Assembly: GCA_001692895.1 (NCBI GenBank)
Contig: KV748187.1
Location: 1,933,715 to 1,997,714 of the forward strand
Source: Cenococcum geophilum 1.58
Lineage: Eukaryota; Ascomycota; Dothideomycetes; Gloniales; Gloniaceae
Direction of reading: 5' to 3'
DNA length: 64,000 nt
Position numbers and translations under genes: made by a program. This document shows, piece by piece, positions 12,401 to 23,000 of this stretch (its first letter is position 1; every line of letters starts with the position of its first letter). The notes under the pieces are model-generated. The model searched no databases. It saw only the letters and a list, made by a program, of their open reading frames with translations, and had not been told where the DNA came from.

Positions 12401-13399
12401 GCTGCATAAAAAGGTCCGTAAGAGTATTACTTTTTTAAGGGCGGTAAGTAAGAGCCACTTATTACTACTTATAATGCTATAAACAATAGAGAATGCAAGG
12501 CTAAAACTACGTTCACGACTTGGCCAGCCAATTTAAATTATATAATATAGCTGAAACTAAACGGCAGTCCGAATAATATAAAGTCAGGCGTTAATAATTA
12601 ATTAACTTATATATATGACGTAAAGGCGCATAAACTAGCTGTAGTTAATTTACCTTATAAATAAGAACGAGCTATAAGAATCCAATTCTTATAAGATATT
12701 TTAGTTGGCGGAGGGGCTATATATATCTGGTGACTCCAATATATAGCTAAAATGCGCGTTATAGCGGACGCCTTACTCGTTTTACTGTTTAGCTAGTGGC
12801 TTAATTATATACGTAATATTCTGCGTTAGAAAGCTTTAATAGTAGGGTAGGGTAAATCCGGCGGCAGCTTAGCCCGAAAGGTAGCCGCTTAGCAATTCTT
12901 TTATATAAGCCTTTCTGTTGGGCACTAATACCCAAGTAGCCATAAACCTATTAGCTGCAGTAATACTTCTATTTTCCCTTATAAATTTCCTTTAACCGTA
13001 CTTCGCTGATTATTTATAGCGCAGTTCCGTAAAGCCGCTCTCTATTTAAGCCTATAATCCACCTCTTTTTATATTTCTTGCGTTCTGCCTTCTACAGTTA
13101 TCTAGCAATTTTATCCTTGCTATTAAGGTAAATATTAGCTTAGCTATTCCACCCCGCGCAGCATATACCTAATTACTTACATCTTCTATAATAGTTGTAC
13201 TTTAATGCGTATGTGCTTTGCGGCCTTTTATTCTAAAACAAATTCCTAAATTAGCCGCCATTCCTTAGATAACTATCCGTAATTAAGAACATATTACAAA
13301 AGATAATATTTACTTAATATTTTACGTCCACAGAACACCTCTCCTTTATAGCCACCAGTCTCGCTAACTTACGTAGTTATACTTCTAGCTATACAGATT
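12400..13399. other. Intergenic stretch with no recognised gene
   Basis: I see no sustained frame or known motif. The right half (12960-13390) is moderately C/T-rich on the plus strand and may be the promoter and leader of the plus-strand pseudogene that starts at 13400. Confidence 0.4.
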
Positions 13400-15236
13400 A
13401 TGTCCGCTAAGGCTGGGGATAAGGCGCTTAGTGGGGAATAGGAGAAGATTAGAGGTTATAAATTTGAGATAACGGAGGAGATAACTATAACATTTAAAGG
13501 CAGATTATGCAATATTCTAGATAGTAAAGAAAAGGTAGTTAACGAATTAGGTATAAAAGATAGATAAGTAATAAGAGAGGTTCTTACTAGGTATTAATGT
13601 TATATAATAAGGGCACGGATTAAGTTTAAAAAGAGGTAGTAATAAGTGGTAATCCAAAGCGATATATGTTATTTATTTATGGATAAGAGGTAATCTCTAG
13701 CTTCTTTTATAGCATTTCCCTAAAACTCTAGAGTATCTAGGTCCCCCAAACTAAATAAATTAAAGATGTTCTATCTATCCTTATAGCCAATCCTAACTAA
13801 CAAGAGAGCGTCCTCCTTAGGCTTTTCTGGCATGTATATAGATAGGCAATTTGTGACCGCTAGTCCTCCTCTCTCTTTTTCCTTTCTCTATAAATTGCTT
13901 ATCTTTATCCTAGTGCGAAATGGCTTAGGGAGGTTTTTAATTATATAGCGCCTTATAAATAAGAAAGAATAGTATTAACCCTGTCCTAGCAATACTAGAT
14001 ATCCTGTTAATATTAACTATAAGTAATATCTTATTAAGGGTCGTTTACCTAAAATCTGCTATAATTCTAACCGGGGACGCTTTAATAATGGCTTATCTGT
14101 AACTTGATAATACGCTAGCATAGTGGCGCTAGAAGGACTTTTAGAAGAGGTCTCTATCTTAGATAAGTATTAAATATACTAGATTTTAGAGAGAGGTGTT
14201 TAACCTTTTTTTTTAGTTATTAGATAAGAGGGCGCTTTCTTTACGCGGTAAATCTCCCTCTAAGATAAATAAGCAGCCAGTTAATAAGCGTCCAAGACTA
14301 GCATACTAAGCGTTTAATTCGCGTCTTAGGAAAGTAGAGCTTTAGAATACCTCTCCGGTAACTAAGCGTCTTTAATTAGTGTTAAGTGTTTCTCTAATAA
14401 GAATTATTAACAATTTATTTAAAATAAAAGGTCTTTTATACCTATAAAAAGATTAACCTTTAAAAGAGGATGTTTTTAAGATAAAGTACTTCTTGCGTCT
14501 AGATTCGTTTTATAAGGTTATGGACTAAAGGCTAGTAAATACGTCTTAGATAAAGGAGGATGCGTACTTTATAATCGGCCTTACTCTATTAAGAATTAGT
14601 AATAAAGTTATTTAGGATAAAAAAGTTTCTCTACTAGTGGTGATAGTTACCTATAAAAACTAACTTTTCTAAGACGATAAAATTAAAGCGCTAATTAAAT
14701 TGGCCTTATAAAGTTCCTTTACAACCACAGCCAGTCCAAGTAGGTACGGGACAATCTCCCACTAACTTTAAATTTTAGGTAAGCGGGTCTGAGGCGCTAT
14801 TTTACTCAGCTTTAAGATGGATACCACTAAGGTAAATAAGAGGAACACTTTAGGACCTAAGGATTGGAAAACGTCTATTAAAAGTTCGTATACTTATAGC
14901 CTTACACTATAACATAACAATAATCGCTTTACCAACCTTTTTGTATCTTCTCCTAGTAAATCGCAATATAATTTAAATATATAATCCTAGTTTAAGAGTA
15001 ATAAACTTATATTATTATTAAATGTTGCTAATTCTTTTCTAAGTTTTTTAATTAGCTAGTTATTCCATTCTATAGATTTTAAGGATATAGTGAAATTAAA
15101 GACGGATAGATGGGACGGGGATAAGAAGGATAAGGGGGACGGGAAGGATAAGAGTGAAGGTAGAGATTTAAAGGATAGGGTAGGGCGGGATAGGCGGGAT
15201 AGGACAAAATGTGGTGGAGCCTAGCAAGTTTAGACC
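13400..15236 (+). pseudogene. Unrecognised plus-strand pseudogene with Asp/Lys-rich C-terminal region
   Basis: An ATG at 13400 opens a frame of about 80 codons (starts M-S-A-K-A-G-D-K-A-L-S-G-E) in which all stops are TAA/TAG, consistent with mutated CAA, CAG or TGG. A second fairly open stretch lies at 14110-14290 and contains a basic K-Q-P-V-N-K-R-P-R-L segment that could be a nuclear localisation signal. The last part (15090-15230) is a striking Asp/Lys/Gly/Arg-rich run, W-D-G-D-K-K-D-K-G-D-G-K-D-K, ending in repeats of R-D-R. I do not recognise the family. Introns are likely, because the frame shifts between blocks. It could be one gene or two. Confidence 0.4.
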
Positions 15237-16200
15237 AATCGCGGCGGCACACCTGCAGTTATTCCCATTCCGTATATGCTCTTTACTTCGACTAAAACAT
15301 CTACCTAGCTTCTATATATTAGGTCTACAGAATTTATATAGCCTAGATAGGTAACAGGGTCCCAATTATATTCCTTTCCGCATCATTTCTAGTTTAAACA
15401 ACATTAGATAGCTATAAGCCTCTACTGTATATATAACTACGTATCTATTGCATCTCCTTCCTTATTGCTCTAGTGCCGGAACTAAGATACTAAATGCGAG
15501 CTACGGCTCTATTTCTGTAGTTACGGCAGAATTATACGCCTTTACTTAGTTAAGTTCTATACTATATTAAAAGCGATATTAATATAGCGTCTCCTAGGAT
15601 AAATAGGGGAAGTATTTACATGGCATAAAGCGGGTTCCAGTAAACATTTACGGCACAGTAGCAGCTTAGGTCCTATTAAAGGGTATAAAAAAAAGCGGAT
15701 CTTTTAAAGAAATAATACTATCTATACTTAGCTCCTTACTCCAACTTTATACTTTAAATTAGTATTACATTACTAAAGCTTTATAGAGTAATAATACTAG
15801 TTATACCTAAGCCCGTTACGCCAGCGCCTTTACTACCTTATAATAGTATAAACACCCCCCTAGGTAGCCTAAGCCAAATATATCTACATTATAGGTAGTT
15901 AGCGCAGCATCTTATAGTTAAAATACTTGCAGCTATATTAAAGATAGTCCAAGTAGTCTAACCTCCTTTACCTTTTCTACCTCCTCTACCTCCTTTACCT
16001 CCCCCTATAAGTTTAGGAGTTAAAGAGATATATAAAGTAAGAGGTTCTAAGATTAAAGTTAAGGTGTTAAATAAGATATATACTCGCGAAATCCCTAAAA
16101 TATACTCGCGAAATACGCTAATATAGCGTCTACTATAGCTGGGATAAATAAAGCTGCTGGTACAAGACTATAGAGACTTCACTAGATATATTAAGTAAGT
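15237..16200. other. Intergenic stretch; C/T-rich 12-bp repeats near 15960-16010
   Basis: No gene recognised. At 15958-16010 there is a short run of CTCCTTTACC/CTCCTCTACC repeats on the plus strand. It lies upstream of the AAA ATPase frame and is therefore a candidate promoter element. The remainder shows no sustained frame. Confidence 0.35.
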
Positions 16201-17517
16201 GTAATATATATAATTAGTATATTTATATCCTTTAGAAGAAATTTAGTCTATTTCTTAGGTGCCTTTAAATATATCAACTTAAATACTAACTTTAAGCTAG
16301 AAAAGGACAAGAAAGACTATAGCACGTACCTAAGTATAAATTTAGGAGAAGTAAGAGACGCCTTATAGGTGGTACTAAACGGCGTATAAGCCATCTCCCT
16401 TTAGGAAGACAAGCCTATAGTAAGTGGACCTTTTTACAGATATAGCTTATTCTAATTTAACTTCTAGATTCCTATAAACATTATATTCAATTTCCTACCC
16501 CAATTAAAAACACACTAGGAGAGTCTTTCTCCCGACTTAATCGGCGCTAGGCACCTTTAGGGGTTACTAAGATTCCTTAAAGACTATTTCGCGTCTATAA
16601 CTAATAGTGTCCTACCGCTTCTGGGCTATAGCGAAATTAATTTTAATCTCCTTTAGGCCTTATTTAAACCAAACACGTATGTCCTTATAATTTGCGAAGG
16701 CTCGGATTAACTAAGATACCTTATATATAATTTAGGCAACTTTAAAACCTTACTTTTTAGCGAAAAGAGTTTTAAACTTAATTATTACTATTTCGGCTAT
16801 AATAGGAAGGTATTTAGCGAAGTAAAAACCACCCTCTCTATTCCGGAATTCCGTTTAACTATAAAAATTACATCTCTTAAGGTATTTCCGCTAGAGCGTT
16901 ATAAGAGACAAGCCAAGATAAAGCAGGATCTTATTAGCAATAGCTAGAAGTTCGTGTCTTTAAGAGGCATTAACCACCGTAAATATAAAGGGATTGCCTT
17001 TTTCTAGACTAAAGATGGCCCGTTAAGATTTTCTACAAGCGGTCGCATTATAGTAGACGCGATAGCATTTTATTATTAGAATCCTAACTATAGCAAGCAG
17101 CTAATCACTACAAATATATATGGGATCGGCGTGTACGATCAAGGGACTAATTAGCAAGGCGATATAAAGAATTAGGGTTTAGTTCCTAAGGAGATAGGAG
17201 ATAATAAGTACCTAATCTATCCACTAATAGCTCTAGCCTTTAGTTTGGCGGATAAAAAATAGGATTAGGCTTTCTACACACTCTTTTTTTGGAGCTAGTA
17301 AATTATATATACTAATATAAATACTAATAGGTGAATTTGCCATCGCTAATATTAAGGACATTAAATGGAATGCCTTAGCATTTAAGTTACTCGCAATTAA
17401 AGAGGATAAGAAAATAGTGCTTTAAGGACTTATAAAGAGCTACTAGTCTAGGTCCGGGGAATTAAAGTTTAATAATATAATTAAAGGGAAGGGGAAAGGC
17501 CTAGTTTTTTTATTACA

Positions 17518-17566
17518 GTAAGTTTTCTAGTAAGGCATTAGCTGTTTTAAAGGCTAACTATTTTAG
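17518..17566 (+). other. Spliceosomal intron in the AAA ATPase gene (first of the AAA module)
   Basis: This 49-nt GT-AG intron starts GTAAGT, has a GGCTAACTA branch site and ends TTTTAG. Removing it joins L-H to S-P-P-K-V-G-K-T, restoring the Walker A motif, which fixes both splice sites. Confidence 0.85.
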
Positions 17567-17639
17567 TAGCCCACCTAAGGTGGGAAAGACATTAACAGCT
17601 AAAGCACTTGCCGAATCTTAGAGGAGACCCCTCTATATG

Positions 17640-17686
17640 GTTTGTTCCCCTTTATAAGTATATTTATATACTAGTCTAACTATAAG
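17640..17686 (+). other. Spliceosomal intron in the AAA ATPase gene (second)
   Basis: This 47-nt intron starts GTTTGT, has a GTCTAACTA branch site and ends TATAAG. Its removal joins P-L-Y-M to K-A-Y-A-G-D-L, the expected sequence after Walker A in this family. Confidence 0.8.
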
Positions 17687-18429
17687 AAGGCTTATGCGGG
17701 AGACCTTAATATAGATTTAGCCCGTTTAGAACAAAACCTGGCTCTAATAGTTAAAAACATTTACTGCTAGAACGCTGTCCTTCTTCTAAATAAGGCTAAT
17801 GTCTTTCTTACGGAAAGAACTTTAAATAATATCTAACGTAATAGCCTAGTATCCGTCTTCCTATAATAGATGGAGTATTTCTAAGGCATTATATTTCTTA
17901 TAATAAATAGGATTACCGTATTTAATATAGCTATACAGAGCAGAATATATCTTGTACTTAGATATAATAAGCTAAAGAGACTAGTAAGAGAGTAGGTGTG
18001 GAAGATATTCCTAAAGCGAGCCAATACTGCTCCTAATATCTCTAGAAAAGATATAGAGTGGCTTTTAAACTATAAATTAAACGGAAGACAGGTAGGGCAA
18101 TATTTAAGTAAGAGTTTTAAGGCTAGTGCTAATATACTATATTAGATCAAGAACGCTATACGGACTAGTTACGGCTTAGCTAAAAGTAAGGAGGAGAAAC
18201 TTATATATAAGCATTTAAGAAAGGCTCTTACGTTAAACCAAGATTTTAAGAGTGACTTTAAAGGCGCCGGATTAATTAAGGGTTTGAACTCGTATACGTA
18301 GATTCGCTTATATATATACAGCATTGGCAAATACGTTTTATAGATCTTATAGCTAGTGGCATTATTACTTAGTTATTGTATTCTTGAAATTACTTACTTA
18401 CTCTTATAACAACAAGGCCCGTACGGTAG

Positions 18430-18780
18430 GCTATGGCGTAAGCAAATTACTTATAGATCCGGGAACAGGAGAACGGAAGCTATAGGGTATTAGTTCCCGT
18501 AGGGGAGTGGAAGATATAAGCGTTAGTTCCCGTAAGGAATTAAAAGCTATAAGGCGACGAAGAAAGCGGGTATTAATCCCCGCAGAGAGCCGCAAGCTGC
18601 AGGAGATTAGTTTCCGTAGGGGAGTGGAAGAAATCGCTATTAGTTCCTGTAGGGGAGTAAAAGCCGTACGGGAGTAGGAGCTATAGGGTATAGTTTTTAC
18701 AGGGCAGTAGAAAATACGGTTACTATATACTAGATAATAATGCCTGGAGGAACGTAGTTCCAAAAGGTGTTTGCCTAGAG
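18430..18780. repeat. Degenerate minisatellite (TTAGTTCCCGTAGGGGAGT family)
   Basis: Irregular tandem repeats of about 24-45 bp share the core TTCCCGTAGGGGAGTGG. The same core recurs at 48670-49080. The minus-strand open frame here is a by-product of the repeat (repeated Leu-Arg-Glu-Leu-Ile) and is not called as a gene. Confidence 0.7.
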
Positions 18781-19440
18781 GAACGTTAGTTCCAAAAGGA
18801 GTTGAATACCGCCCGAGAAAAAATTGGGGTGCGCTCGTCTTGCCCTCTCATTGGTCAAATATTTTCGCCCTCATTGGCTAAATCTTCTCGCCCTCTCATT
18901 AATTAAATCGTCTCGCCCTTTTATTTGTTAAATTTTCTCGCCCTTATTTGTTAAATCTTCTTTCGCTCTTATTTATTAAATCTTCTTTCGCTCTTATTTG
19001 TTAAATCTTCTTTCGCTCTTATTTATTAAATCTTCTTCGCTCTTATTTATCAAATATTCTTCGCTCTTATTTGTTAAATTTTCTTATACTTTTACTTATC
19101 AAATCTTCTCACGCTCTAATTCATTAAATCTTCTCGCCCTCTTATTCGTCAAATCTTCTCGCCCTCTTATTAGTTAGCTTTTTACCTCTTTAAGCTAATT
19201 AACGTATTCTCTTCGGAATTTCTTTACGCCGCCAGTGTAGTCAGTTAGGAGGTATAGGTAGGAGAGGGGATCCTTAAGTATATTCGCTTATTAAGATCGG
19301 CTTGTTATTCGCTTAGGTGGAAACGTCCTATCTTCTTTGCAAAGTAGATTATAGCTTTAACCGCGCTAATGTCTGGGAAACGCCACAAAACAAGGGTCTG
19401 GTCGGTGCGGCTCGGCCACCCTCCCTACTAGCGGGGGCGA
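18740..19440 (+). repeat. Copy of the HET-cassette arm (minisatellite plus unique part)
   Basis: This stretch matches 33880-34480 in the same orientation and 42130-42760 in inverted orientation. It begins with GGAGGAACGTAGTTCC, continues with 11-13 copies of a 24-29 bp repeat (core CTCTTATTNGTTAAATCTTC, 18820-19180), and then has a unique part starting TTAGCTTTTTACCTC. It ends in the GGTGCGGCTCGGCCACC motif near 19402-19420. Of the three copies it is the least AT-shifted. Confidence 0.75.
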
Positions 19441-20070
19441 GCTTGAAGTATTTTACTACACGCATTAATCACCTGCTGTAAATACCGCTAATTGTGCTGC
19501 CGCTGGACGGGTCCTGTTGGAAAAGAAGCCCGTAACGATATTACGTAATAAGACTTTGGGAGAAACCTCTTGGCAGGAATCTGACCAATTAGACAACTTC
19601 GACCGCTAGTCAAAGTCCCCTAAAACCCCTTTAACCACCTATATAGAAAATAAGTAATATATAGAGTTTTAGCTTTATAACCTCAATTTAACAGGTCCTG
19701 TGCTAAGACAAAGCGCGGGCGTTAGTAGAAGGTAGCTCTATAGGCAAGTGCGTAGTAAACCTACTTAGACTTACCTTAGGCAGCAGTCTTAGCAGTGAGC
19801 TTTACCTAGAATAGTTAAACGCCATGCTCAAACGGCTACATAAGGATAGTGTGCTATTGTAGCCTACCACAATGTTCCATATAGTAAAGTATCTCGTATA
19901 AATTAGTTTATCTCTTTAGTCACTCTCTCTAACTAAGCACCTCCACTATAGTAAGAAGCGCTAAACCATTAATAATATTATAAGTAGATAAAGCCTATAT
20001 ATAGACTATGCCTTATAATTTAAAATTAAATTAATATATATATCGGTTACTCTGCCAGATTTTTTAATAC
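19440..20070. other. Spacer with no gene; short stretch shared with the 54-60 kb retrotransposon
   Basis: No sustained frame seen. The segment ACCAATTAGACAACTT near 19574-19590 and its flanks recur at about 54548-54565 in the 3' non-coding part of the minus-strand gypsy element, so a related retrotransposon fragment may lie here. The remainder up to the HET1 3' end holds nothing I recognise. Confidence 0.4.
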
Positions 20071-20074
20071 AAAG

Positions 20075-23000
20075 TTATTTATATAACTTATACGTTAAAC
20101 CTCTGTCTTACTATATAGTTACTCTAAATCAACCTAACTCTAACCCTCTTATACTCGCTATCTACACTAGTCGGCCTGATAACTAATATATAGTACTCCT
20201 TAATATCCAATCTATCCCTATCCTTATTAAACTTCTTCCTAATAACAATACATCGTTCCTTAAAAAGATCCTTATCCTCCTTAACATTATATTATATTTA
20301 TCCTCTTTTTATTTTACTAAAATCTAAGATAGCATAATCTTTCCCATCTAGTTCCATTATATAATCCCGAAACTCCCTTACGTTAGTAATTAGTGTAAGT
20401 TTATGCCCCTTATTAAACTAGAGGTTATTAATCCAATTAACTTTGCTAAAAGAGATATCTATAAACTAAATGCCTCTATTATATGCTATATATAACCATA
20501 ATGGCACATTCTGGTTTTTATATACAATCCGCTCTATCTTATTATTAGACGTCTACCATAGGAGATTCCTGTAAAGGTACCGCTAAAAGATGCCGTATCT
20601 ACTTTAATACCTTAAAGCGCCTGCAATGCGGGCTTCTAACCTAGATATTATAATAGCTCTGTCAGTCTTCTCTAAGAGGTCGCGCTTTAAGTAGTCCTTA
20701 AAAAGAAAGTAAATAAATTCTATAGTACGTTGGCAGCCTAACTTAAGGAGCCAGTTTAAGAAGTTTAGGTTAAGTATAAAAAACTTCCTTTAATATAAGC
20801 TAAGGAGTAAAACATCTAAGTTAGGAAGATATTAGTCTATTAGATATTGCTCAAGCTCTTACCTTTTCAGTCTAGTAAGATTTTCGCAGTAAACCCCTTT
20901 ACCACATTCCCAGTATGTCTAATTATTACTAAAATGGATAGTTTGTCGTAATAAAACCCTTTTTTATATTACCTATGCTCGTGTATTAAGCCGAGCCTTC
21001 TCTATATTATTGTTAAAATTATCTATACTGGTGTAGATATAGAATCGCCTGCCTAAGGCATCTTAAACAAAGATATACTTAGTGCTTATATTTCGCTTAA
21101 GGAATCCCACTTTTAAATAGACAGCCAAAGTTATAGTAATTGTGCAGTAAGCTAAAGAGAAGACCTTTTCCATATGCCTAGATTCGCGTTTTTAATCTTC
21201 TTTATTATCCTTATATTGGATTATATAGAGTAAGTTAATCCAGAGGTATAGTACGCGAAGTTTTTAAGTCACTTTAATAGCGTCCTAGAAAGTTTTTAGT
21301 AGGTCTAAGATACTAAATCCTTCTAGCCGTTAAATAATGTTATCCTAAGTTATATAAAATTATTTCTTATCTTTAATTAGAAGTTCGCCCCAGTAATGGG
21401 ATAAAGTAATATATTTTCCTCTATCTATTTATATAGCATAATTAAGACGCAAGACATTAGGATTATTATCTATATTACTAACATAGAGGAGTCTTATCGG
21501 CAATTCTGTATTAGATTTAATATAATGCTTATTGCAATTATAGGACTCGTTATACTAACAAAGCTATACGCGAAATAGTGCAAATTATATAGGACTTTTA
21601 GCTTTGGGTAAGACTGGGAAGCTAATCTAGATATTGTTATTAGGATTAGCTAAATATTCTATGCGTAAAGATATATAGTAAGTAATAGCCCTACCTAGCG
21701 CATGTAAGGAGTTAAAGATACTAACTTAAATTAGAACATAACTAGAGAATGCGTGGCCCCCCCTCTTCTATTTTTAATGCTGACTGTTTTCTAACTATTT
21801 AAATATATAATTTATTATCATTATAGTAGCGTTTAAGTATATAGAGGAGTAGAGCGCAGAGCTAGCAACTTTTTTCAGCAGCACGGACTTTAGAAAGATT
21901 AATATTGCAGCTGGCAGCTATAATAGTACTATAGTAGGCACAATACTGGACTGGGGCAAGCTGGCTTAGTAGCGTGCTAAATGGCAAGCTTTTGACGAAA
22001 TCCTAAGCAAATGTATTGTCAAAGGTATAGAGCAAGTTGTCGGGCTACGTCCGTATTAGTACTGGTTTAAGCGATCGCGTATAAGGGGCATTCGCAGATT
22101 TATATACACTCTGCACTAATAAATGGGACAAGGTTAGCAGCAGCCATATATTTTAGTATTTGTAGGTCTACTTACTCGCTACACTAACAAATAGGATAAG
22201 GTTAGCAGCAGCTATATATCTTGGTATTTGCAGGTTTACTTACTCGCTACACTAATAAATAGGACAAGGTTAGCAGTAGCCGTATATCTTAGTATTTATA
22301 GGTCTATTTACGACCTATACTAACAAACAGGATAAGGTTAGCAGCAGCCGTATATCTTAGTATTTATAGGTTTACTTATATCCTACACTAATAAATAGGA
22401 CAAGGTTAGTAGTAGCTATATATCTTAGTATTCGCAGGTCTACTTATATCCTATACTAATAAATAGGACAAGGTTAGCAGCAGCCCGTATATTCTCAGTA
22501 TTTGTAGGTCTACTTATAAACTACACTAATAAATAGAATAAGGTTAGCAGCAGCCGTATATCTTAGTATTTGCAGGTCTACTTACACTTTATACTAATAA
22601 ATAGGACAGGGTTAGCAGCAGGCCGTACATTTTGGTATTTGTAGGTCTACTTATAAACTATACTAATAAATAGGATAAGGTTAGCAGCAGCCGGATATAT
22701 CTCAATATTTCGCAGGTCTACTTATATTCTATACTAATAAACAGGACAAGGTTAGCAGCAGCCGTATATCTTAGTATTTGTAAGTCTACTTATATACTAC
22801 ACTAATAAATAGGAACAAGGTTAGCAGTAGCTGTAATATCTTAGTATTCGTAGGTCTACTTATAACCTATACTAATAGAGATAGGACAAGGTTAGCAGCA
22901 GCTGTATATCTTAGTATTTGTAGGTCCTACTTATAAGCTATAACTAATAAATAGGATAAGGTTAGCAGTAGCCGTATATCTCGGTATTCGCAGGTCTACT

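Larger units (their letters stand above)
16210..18345 (+). pseudogene. Fungal AAA+ ATPase (ATPase family, C-terminal AAA module), RIP-decayed
   Basis: The plus-strand frame matches the large fungal family of cytosolic or mitochondria-associated AAA ATPases with a long N-terminal region. The N-terminal part (16270-17260) has Y-L-S-I-N-L-G-E-V-R-D-A-L and V-F-P-L-E-R-Y ... K-F-V-S-L-R-G, both family hallmarks. The AAA module follows. Walker A is S-P-P-K-V-G-K-T (G-P-P-G-V-G-K-T expected), assembled across an intron at 17518-17566. A-G-D-L follows after a second intron at 17640-17686. Walker B is L-L-L-N-K-A-N-V-F-L where L-L-L-D-E-A-D is expected, so D and E are lost. Then come I-I-N-R-I and Q-S-R-I (arginine-finger region), and the helical C-terminal lid with L-N-G-R-Q. 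A further intron near 17290-17333 is likely. TAG/TAA stops and lost catalytic acids show that it is inactive. Confidence 0.8.

Noticed and set aside
12700..12960. Candidate LTR or primer-binding site near TCTGGTGACTCC
   Set aside because: No second copy in the window, no TG...CA ends and no neighbouring retrotransposon frame.
18431..18763. 110-codon open frame on the minus strand
   Set aside because: It is a by-product of the TTCCCGTAGGGGAGT minisatellite (repeated Leu-Arg-Glu-Leu-Ile) with no start context or family match.
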